Assembly (NCBI GenBank): GCA_900759445.1
Contig: CAAEVH010000037.1
Span: 69,758-133,757 of the forward strand
DNA length: 64,000 bases
Direction: 5' to 3'
Source of the DNA: an uncultured Raoultella sp.
Lineage (GTDB): Bacteria > Pseudomonadota > Gammaproteobacteria > Enterobacterales > Enterobacteriaceae
The position numbers were made by a program, and so were the translations under genes. Positions 58,616 through 64,000 of the stretch are shown in pieces. The stretch's first letter is position 1, and the number at the start of each line of letters is the position of its first letter. The notes under the pieces were generated by a model. The model did not search any database. It was not told the DNA's origin and saw only the letters and a program-made list of their open reading frames with translations.

Positions 58616-59917
58616 TCAGGCGCGTTTGGCGCGACGTTCAGCAATAAATGCCACCAGGAAGATGGCGCCAATCAGGTCAAAGAACCCCATGGCGATAAAC
58701 AGCGGGTTGAAGCCAATTTTGTCGGCGGTCACCCCGATTAATAGCGAGAACAGGAAGCTGGCAATCCAGGCTGCGGAACCGCGCATCCCGTTGACCGTTG
58801 CCATCTGGCCTTTATCAAACGACTCCACCACCAGCGCGCTCAGCATGCAGGAGATGATCTGGTGGCCGAAGCCGCCGATGGAGATCAGCACGATGGTGAT
58901 ATAGGGGTCGCGGGTGATGGCAACGAGGGCCAGCGAAATCATCAAAAAGGCGCCGGTCACCGAACTGGCGACGACGGCGTTAACCCGGGTATAGCCGAAC
59001 CAGCGGGTATACAGTCTGGTCAGATAGCCGCTGACGACGCTGCCGAGGTCGGCGGCAAGAAACGGCAGCCAGGCGAACATGGCAATTTGTTTCAGATCCA
59101 TGCCGTGCTCTTTAGCGAGGTACAGCGGGACCCAAAAGCTCAGCACCGCCCAGGCCGGTTCAGCCATGAACGCCGGAATCGCGATACCGTAAAAGCGCTT
59201 GTTTTTCGAGACGGTTTTTAAGGCGGTGAAGAACGGTAGCTTAACGGCCGGCGGCTCGTTGTCCTGGCGAATGAACGCCAGCTCGCTTTTGTCGAGGTTC
59301 GGGTGTTTTTCAGGGTTGTGATAAAGCGCCCACCACAGCACGACCCACAGCAACGCCAGCACGCCGGTGAACATAAACGCGCCCTGCCAGCCGAAAGAGG
59401 CGTGGGCGAAGTAGATAATCGGCGGCGCCAGCATCGCGCCAATCGAGAAGCCGACGCCGGCCCAACCGGCGGCGATTGGACGTTCCGATTTCGGGAACCA
59501 TTCACCGATGGTTTTGGCGTTTGCCGGCGTGGCGGCGGCTTCCGCACCGCCCATGAAGAAGCGCAGGATGGCCAGGTGCAGCCAGCTACCGGCACCGGCG
59601 TGAGCGATACAGGCAATGGCCCACAGCGTGGCGCAAATCATAAAGCCGAGCTTCAGGCCGATGACGTCGATAAGCCAGCCGCACAGCGGCTGGAAAAGGG
59701 TGTAGGCCAACTGAAAAGCGCCGACAATCCACGAATACTGTTCGGTGGTAATGCCGAGCGAGACCTTCAGCTCCGGGGCGATAATCCCCAGAGAGTTACG
59801 TGTGATGTAGTTGACGGTGACGCCGAGTAAAAAAAGGACCAGCATCCACCAGCGTAAATTCTTTATCACCCGCCGGGATTTGCTGGCGGCGATATCGTTG
59901 TTGAGGCCTTGACTCAT
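58616..59917 (-). CDS. MFS transporter, anion:cation symporter (hexuronate/ExuT-like) family
   Basis: 433 residues, 12 transmembrane helices. NYITRNSLGIIAPELK after helix 1, FMGGAEAAATPANAKTIGEWFPKSERPIAAGW and the mid-protein cytoplasmic loop are typical of the ACS family that moves hexuronates, glucarate and similar organic anions. Start at 59917 (MSQGLNNDIAASKSRR) has GGAGAG six bases upstream. Operon with the GH31 gene suggests uptake of an alpha-glycoside, possibly an acidic one (inference). Divergent from the LacI regulator. Confidence 0.9.
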   Translation of the reverse strand: MSQGLNNDIAASKSRRVIKNLRWWMLVLFLLGVTVNYITRNSLGIIAPELKVSLGITTEQYSWIVGAFQLAYTLFQPLCGWLIDVIGLKLGFMICATLWAIACIAHAGAGSWLHLAILRFFMGGAEAAATPANAKTIGEWFPKSERPIAAGWAGVGFSIGAMLAPPIIYFAHASFGWQGAFMFTGVLALLWVVLWWALYHNPEKHPNLDKSELAFIRQDNEPPAVKLPFFTALKTVSKNKRFYGIAIPAFMAEPAWAVLSFWVPLYLAKEHGMDLKQIAMFAWLPFLAADLGSVVSGYLTRLYTRWFGYTRVNAVVASSVTGAFLMISLALVAITRDPYITIVLISIGGFGHQIISCMLSALVVESFDKGQMATVNGMRGSAAWIASFLFSLLIGVTADKIGFNPLFIAMGFFDLIGAIFLVAFIAERRAKRA

Positions 59918-60097
59918 AGAACTCTCCACAAGATTTTTAATGTAGGGTAATGACCGGCTCGCACCACGAGTTGTCATACCGGTTCCTGTAATGGTTTGAA
60001 TAATATTGTTTTATTTGTTCTTATATCCGGGTAACTAGTATGGAAGTTATCGGACCAATTCAGGTTAGGCGAGAAAAAAGGCGGGCAGTAGCGTTAT

Positions 60098-60117
60098 TTA
60101 TGAAAGTTTTTTCATAA
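60098..60117. promoter_or_regulatory. LacI-type operator 1
   Basis: TTATGAAA-GTTT-TTTCATAA, eight-base arms, perfect inverted repeat. The core TGAAA-N4-TTTCA has the size of LacI/CcpA-family sites though it lacks the central CG. Confidence 0.65.
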
Positions 60118-60176
60118 GATGACGAAATGCTCACTGAAGAGGCAAACATTTACTTGATAATCTGGCTTTGTCGGTG

Positions 60177-60192
60177 ATGAAAATTCTTTCAT
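60177..60192. promoter_or_regulatory. LacI-type operator 2
   Basis: ATGAAA-ATTC-TTTCAT, the same half-sites and spacing as operator 1, 77 bp away and about 25 bp before the regulator start. Suggests autoregulation, possibly with looping. Confidence 0.6.
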
Positions 60193-60217
60193 TTTGAAGG
60201 TGGAGCTGGATCACAAA

Positions 60218-61291
60218 ATGGACAAAAAGCTCAAAATAGCCGAGATCGCCAGCCGGACGGGGATGTCGGCGAGCACGGTTTCCAGAGTGCTGGCAGGAAA
60301 AGCGAACACCAGTGAGAAGGCCCGGCGGGCCGTGCTGACGTGTGCGCGCGACATGGGGGTGCTGGAGGGCATCGCCGCCGGGCGTATGCTGCTCAACAGC
60401 CTGGTCGTCTTTGCGCCGCAGCGGGCGTTTGATGAGCGTTCTGATATCTATTACTACCGGGTTATTCAAAGTATCCACCATGCGCTGGCCGCTCATGAGG
60501 TGCGCCTGCGAACCTGCGCGCTGGAAGAGAATGACAGCGATGCCAATCAGTTCCTGGCCCGCATGAACGAACCGGAAACCGAAGCGGCGATCCTGCTGGG
60601 AATTGACGATCCGCATATTCACGATCTGGCGGTAGATCTGGCGAAACCCTGCGTGCTGATCAACTGCCGCGACGAAGCGATGCGCCTCTCCTCCATTGCG
60701 CCGGATCACCGGCTGATTGGCCAGTTTGCCGCGCAGTATCTGTTTGATATGGGGCATCGGGCGGTGCTGAATGTGATGTGCCTGCGGCGTTACACGATGG
60801 ACCTGCGGCTGGCCGGTATCAAAGAGGCCTGGCGGATGCGCAACCTGCATTTTACCGATGGGCGTGATCTGCTTACGGTCGCCAGCTTTAGCGCCAGGGA
60901 CAGCGAAGAGCGGGTGGGCGAATGGCTTGACGCGCGGGCGGGTAAATCGCTGCCAACGGCATTTTTGGTCGGCGGAGATTTTATGGTCGCCGGGACGGTG
61001 AGCGCGCTGCAAAAGCGCGGGCTGCGGGTGCCGCAGGATATTTCGGTGATGAGTATCGACGGTTTCAACCTCGCCGCCATTCAGGATGTGCCGCTGACCG
61101 CTGTCCACGTCCCGCGCGACGAGCTGGGCACGGAAGCGGTACATCTGCTTCAGCAGCGGTTGATTCGCCCGGATGCGCCGCGCGGCTCGCTGCTGCTGCA
61201 CGGTACGCTGGTGGTACGGGATTCGGTAAGGCGGATCCGTTCCGGTAACCGCCTTACCACGGTTGTGCAGGCAGGGCTCTACGACGACTAG
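60218..61291 (+). CDS. LacI-family transcriptional regulator
   Basis: 357 residues. The helix-turn-helix KIAEIASRTGMSASTVSRVLAG begins at residue 6 and is followed by the hinge and a periplasmic-binding-protein-like domain with a C-terminal SVMSIDGFNLAAIQDVPLTAVHVPRDELG. Start at 60218 (MDKKLKIAEIA); a TTG eight codons earlier would add residues before the DNA-binding domain. Expected to control the divergent MFS-GH31 operon, with the substrate-derived sugar as inducer. The last four bases overlap the convergent ybiU stop. Confidence 0.9.
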   Translation: MDKKLKIAEIASRTGMSASTVSRVLAGKANTSEKARRAVLTCARDMGVLEGIAAGRMLLNSLVVFAPQRAFDERSDIYYYRVIQSIHHALAAHEVRLRTCALEENDSDANQFLARMNEPETEAAILLGIDDPHIHDLAVDLAKPCVLINCRDEAMRLSSIAPDHRLIGQFAAQYLFDMGHRAVLNVMCLRRYTMDLRLAGIKEAWRMRNLHFTDGRDLLTVASFSARDSEERVGEWLDARAGKSLPTAFLVGGDFMVAGTVSALQKRGLRVPQDISVMSIDGFNLAAIQDVPLTAVHVPRDELGTEAVHLLQQRLIRPDAPRGSLLLHGTLVVRDSVRRIRSGNRLTTVVQAGLYDD

Positions 61292-62553
61292 ACGGCGATA
61301 CCCAGCGCCCGTTTACCATGAATATTGAGATCGTCCAGGGTAAAGCGCTCCTGCCAGTCGGCCTCATAGTCTTCACGGGGGAAGTCCCCCGGCGAAGCGC
61401 CGTTTTCCAACGCCAGCTTGACCTTCTGCGCGTAGGCGAGGTTTTTCTCGCACATTGGCGCAGCGGGAATGTACATCACATTGCCCCAGCCCTGCTGGTT
61501 TTCCACCGGCGCCACCGAATGAATCACATCGCAGTGCCACCACACCGAATCGCCGGCATTGAGCGCCGGGATTGAACTGAGCGCTTTGATCAGCAGCGGA
61601 TGCCATTTCTCGGAAACCGGCAGCACTTTCCCCGGCGCCACGCCGCACAGCTCATCGTCCGGCACATCGTCCAGCAGCGGGCGCAGCAGGATATACGCCA
61701 TCGCCTCCGGAATCGGCACCACGTGCAGCAGCCCCTGATCGGGAATCATATCCGAGAGCGCGGTCCAGCCCTGGAAAGTACGGAAGACCGAGCACTTGGT
61801 CGTGTTGTCGACGGTGTACTCTTCGACTTCGGTACGGTGCGCCGCATTCCACGGGTCATAGGCATCAATATTGCCGTTGAAGACGTTGGCGAAGACGCGC
61901 TGATAGGCCGGCAGCAGCCAGCGCTCCAGCGCGCCGGAATCGGTATGCGCTCCCAACCCTTTCGAGGTGGTTCCCGGCGGGCGACGGCGGATGCGATCCG
62001 GATAGATAACGCTCACGTCCGGGTCGAACCACTGCTTGCCGTCATGGTTAAAGGTCCACAGGCGGTTGAGGAAGGACTGCACGGCCGCCATCTCATCGCT
62101 CTGACGCGCCTGCATCTGCGCCTGTGACCAGTAAATCGGGTAAATCTCCGGGCGCGAAGCGTCAAGCGAGCCGAAGAAGGTGTCGCCAGGGCCTTTGTAG
62201 ACATCGTCGAAATGGTTACGGTCGAGATATTCAAGCATCGCGTTATCCCAGGCCAGCGCCCGTTCGCGTGAGAAGTGACCTTTGATTACCGCGCAGCCGC
62301 GGCGCTTAATGGCCTCGCGCTGGGCCTCGCTGACTTTCCCTTGCGCGATATCGCTGAACGGGATCACCGGCCAGACATCCTCGCCGCGGGCTTTCAGCGC
62401 CTCAATCTCTTCCAGGCGAGCGGTAATCTTTGCGGTGAGGCGATCGAATACCGCCTGCACATCGCCAATTTGTGCGCGCAGATGCTGTTTCATTTGGCGG
62501 ATCGCCGCTTTGTGGTCGGCGGGTAATGTTTCGTGGGTGTAGATAGCAGCCAT
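61288..62553 (-). CDS. ybiU: YbiU, DUF1479 protein
   Basis: 421 residues, same length as E. coli YbiU. Belongs to DUF1479, which has a double-stranded beta-helix fold similar to Fe(II)/2-oxoglutarate oxygenases; the candidate metal ligands are in LGAHTDSGALERW (HxD) and the late VWWHCDVIHSVAPVE His. Function unknown. Its upstream region shares a 12-bp palindromic motif with ybiV. Confidence 0.93.
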   Translation of the reverse strand: MAAIYTHETLPADHKAAIRQMKQHLRAQIGDVQAVFDRLTAKITARLEEIEALKARGEDVWPVIPFSDIAQGKVSEAQREAIKRRGCAVIKGHFSRERALAWDNAMLEYLDRNHFDDVYKGPGDTFFGSLDASRPEIYPIYWSQAQMQARQSDEMAAVQSFLNRLWTFNHDGKQWFDPDVSVIYPDRIRRRPPGTTSKGLGAHTDSGALERWLLPAYQRVFANVFNGNIDAYDPWNAAHRTEVEEYTVDNTTKCSVFRTFQGWTALSDMIPDQGLLHVVPIPEAMAYILLRPLLDDVPDDELCGVAPGKVLPVSEKWHPLLIKALSSIPALNAGDSVWWHCDVIHSVAPVENQQGWGNVMYIPAAPMCEKNLAYAQKVKLALENGASPGDFPREDYEADWQERFTLDDLNIHGKRALGIAV

Positions 62554-62575
62554 GGTGACCTCATTCAGCTTTTAG

Positions 62576-62589
62576 CTTTCATTCGAAAG
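62576..62589. promoter_or_regulatory. Palindromic motif upstream of ybiU
   Basis: CTTTC-ATTC-GAAAG, 23 bp upstream of the ybiU start. The same 12-base core occurs in reverse complement upstream of ybiV (63584-63595). Confidence 0.4.
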
Positions 62590-62667
62590 TATTAACTCTT
62601 ACAAACGTTAATTTAAGTTAAATTTAAGTTAATGCAAGTTTAAAACTTAGAGGAGGCGCACAAAATG

Positions 62668-62693
62668 GAAAAACCGGGGCAGGGCGCCCCGGT
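62668..62693 (-). terminator. Rho-independent terminator of ybiV
   Basis: Minus strand: ACCGGGGC pairs with GCCCCGGT around a five-base loop, followed by TTTTTCC, seven bases after the ybiV stop. Confidence 0.9.
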
Positions 62694-62699
62694 CAGCGG

Positions 62700-63515
62700 T
62701 CAGCAGGAGAAGGGCGGCGTCTTATCGAGAACGGCCTGAATGACCTTCAGCGCGCCGTGATGGTTGTTGTCGTCAGTCGTGTAATCGGCGATAGCTTTGA
62801 TGCTTTCGGCGGCGTTACCCATGGCGAAGGCGTATTTCACCAGCTTCAGCATTTCCGCATCGTTGCCGCTGTCGCCGATGGCGACGCACTCCTGCGGCGA
62901 GAGCTGCCAGCGTTTGAGCAGGCGGCTGATGCCGTTCGCTTTATGCAGGCCGGGAATGATTAAATCAACGAAGCCGAAACCGCTGGTCACCGGCTTCATG
63001 ATGCCATCGAGTGAAACGTGCAGTTTATCGATAAGCTGCGGGATATCGCTATCCGGCAGATTTAGCGAGAATTTGAACAGGGTGTCGTTAATGTTCTGAT
63101 AATCGCTGATTCGCTGCAGGCGATGATAGTGTTTTGCCATCAGGGCGACGAAAGCGTCGGGCGCGTTGTCGCTGACGTAGGCGCTCTCCAGGCCACAGGC
63201 GACGAAGTTCAGCTGGCTGTCTTTCAGCAGCTCGCCAATCACCACCTGGGATTCATGGCGGGTCAGCTCGCCGTGGAACAGCTGTTGGCCGTGTTCGTAC
63301 ACCAGCGCACCGTTCTCGGCGACAAAAGAGATCTGCTCGCGAATTTCCGGGAAAAAAGAGATCAGCTGATAGTACTGGTTGCCGCTGGCGACAACAAATT
63401 CAATACCCTGCTGCTGAAGTTGCGCGAACTGCGCGAGAAAACGCGGGCGATCGTACTGCTTGGCGTCATTGAGAAAAGTTCCGTCCATATCGGTGACGAT
63501 AACTTTAACGGTCAT
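62700..63515 (-). CDS. ybiV: HAD-family sugar phosphatase YbiV
   Basis: 271 residues, same as E. coli YbiV. Cof-type (IIB) HAD hydrolase: motif [12 protein letters not shown] with nucleophile D8 (DMDGT), motif II VVASGNQ, motif [15 protein letters not shown]. coli YbiV dephosphorylates ribose 5-phosphate, fructose 1-phosphate and glucose 6-phosphate in vitro. Confidence 0.95.
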   Translation of the reverse strand: MTVKVIVTDMDGTFLNDAKQYDRPRFLAQFAQLQQQGIEFVVASGNQYYQLISFFPEIREQISFVAENGALVYEHGQQLFHGELTRHESQVVIGELLKDSQLNFVACGLESAYVSDNAPDAFVALMAKHYHRLQRISDYQNINDTLFKFSLNLPDSDIPQLIDKLHVSLDGIMKPVTSGFGFVDLIIPGLHKANGISRLLKRWQLSPQECVAIGDSGNDAEMLKLVKYAFAMGNAAESIKAIADYTTDDNNHHGALKVIQAVLDKTPPFSC

Positions 63516-63583
63516 AACAAATGCTCCTGGCTAACTTCGACCAGTAACATTCTAATTACAATGTGACCTGAAGCACAAATTTA

Positions 63584-63595
63584 TTTCGAATGAAA
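63584..63595. promoter_or_regulatory. Palindromic motif upstream of ybiV
   Basis: TTTC-GAAT-GAAA, the reverse complement of the core found upstream of ybiU, 68 bp before the ybiV start. Suggests common regulation of the two neighbouring genes. Confidence 0.4.
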
Positions 63596-63625
63596 GTTTG
63601 CGTTCCCTTATGTGCAGGAGAAAAT

Positions 63626-64000
63626 CCCGGGTGGCGGCGTAAACGCCTTACCCGGGCTACCGTCACACAGCGAGCTGTGAACCCGTAGCCCGGCTAAGCG
63701 CAGCGCCAGCCGGGGGGGTTACTTGCGGCGTATGCCCGGTACGGGCGATGCTCTCGTCCCCGGGTGGCGGCGTAAACGCCTTACCCGGGCTAGCGTCACA
63801 CAGCGAGCGGTGAGCCCGTAGCCCGGCTAAGCGCAGCGCCAGCCGGGGGTTTTACTTACAGCGTATACCCGGTACGGGCGATGCTCTCGTCCCCGGGTGG
63901 CGGCGTAAACGCCTTACCCGGGCTACCGTCACACAGCGAGCGGTGAATCCGTAGCCCGGCTAAGCGCAGCGCCAGCCGGGGGTTTTACTTACAGCGTATA
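63626..64000. repeat. 133-bp tandem REP/BIME-type array
   Basis: Unit starts at 63626, 63759 and 63892 (exact 133-bp period); the third copy is cut by the window edge. Each unit holds a palindrome CCCGGGTGGCGGCGT...ACGCCTTACCCGGG and an opposing one GTAGCCCGGC...GCCAGCCGGG, i.e. two inverted REP-like modules, joined by a spacer with a CGTCACACAGCGAG block. Copies differ by a few substitutions and a short G/T-run indel. The flanking non-array sequence 63516-63625 holds only the ybiV promoter region. Confidence 0.92.

Larger units (their letters stand above)
59918..60217. promoter_or_regulatory. Divergent control region of the GH31 locus
   Basis: 300 bp, AT-rich, between the MFS and lacI-type genes. 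Contains two 16-bp palindromes with the same half-sites ATGAAA/TTTCAT (listed). No gene. Confidence 0.6.

Overview
The window is a gene-dense, GC-rich stretch of an enterobacterial chromosome, most likely from the Klebsiella/Raoultella group. Gene order follows, with interruptions, the E. coli K-12 segment bioA-bioBFCD-uvrB-yvcK-moaABCDE-ybhL...ybhP-ybhQ-ybhRSFG-cecR-rhlE-dinG-ybiB-...-fiu-rlmF-ybiO-glnQPH-dps-rhtA-ompX-opgE-mntS-mntR-ybiR-...-ldtB-ybiT-ybiU-ybiV (comparison from memory). A Klebsiella-type pmrCAB operon sits between uvrB and yvcK, and several catabolic and hypothetical genes absent from that E. coli segment are interspersed. No rRNA, tRNA, prophage, transposase or CRISPR array was seen.

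Layout. (1) 1-4571: divergent biotin genes around a BirA operator, then an orphan UrtE-like ATPase convergent with bioD. (2) 4572-12000: uvrB behind an SOS box and a pair of inverted DnaA boxes, a possible 30-residue membrane peptide, pmrB-pmrA-eptA behind a perfect PmrA box, and yvcK. (3) 12001-19381: molybdopterin operon with ModE site and Moco riboswitch, ybhL, then the envelope group ybhP-clsB-ybhN and ybhQ. (4) 19438-30259: drug/ion exporter operon cecR-ybhG-ybhF-ybhS-ybhR with a palindromic CecR site facing rhlE, then the LexA-linked dinG and ybiB. (5) 30300-39071: two small DUF1471 proteins flanking the iron genes ybiX-fiu, an ERIC element, a flavin-reductase-like gene, rlmF and an MscS-type channel. 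(6) 39158-48221: glnHPQ with a sigma-54 promoter, dps, rhtA, ompX, opgE, and mntS/mntR/ybiR. (7) 48329-51742: an aldo/keto reductase and a GH1 glycosidase with its own GntR/HutC regulator and a striking 39-bp symmetrical operator. (8) 51763-56090: ldtB, a tyrosine phosphatase, ybiT, then tiny ORFs and a small secreted protein. (9) 56235-61291: GH31 glycosidase, MFS anion-type transporter and LacI regulator. (10) 61288-64000: ybiU, ybiV and a 133-bp tandem REP-type array running off the window edge.

Most of the window is conserved core genome with well-known regulation (BirA, LexA, PmrA, ModE, Moco, CecR, Fur, NtrC/sigma-54, MntR sites are readable). The least explained items are the ATPase with a degenerate ABC signature at 3849-4571, the leader-ORF/24-residue membrane peptide pair at 55606-55752, the 30-residue peptide at 7477-7569, the ribosome-site-sequestering inverted repeat ahead of ybiJ, the paired operators of the two sugar loci, and the tandem repeat at the right edge. 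I did not find a convincing new multi-gene defence or mobile system.
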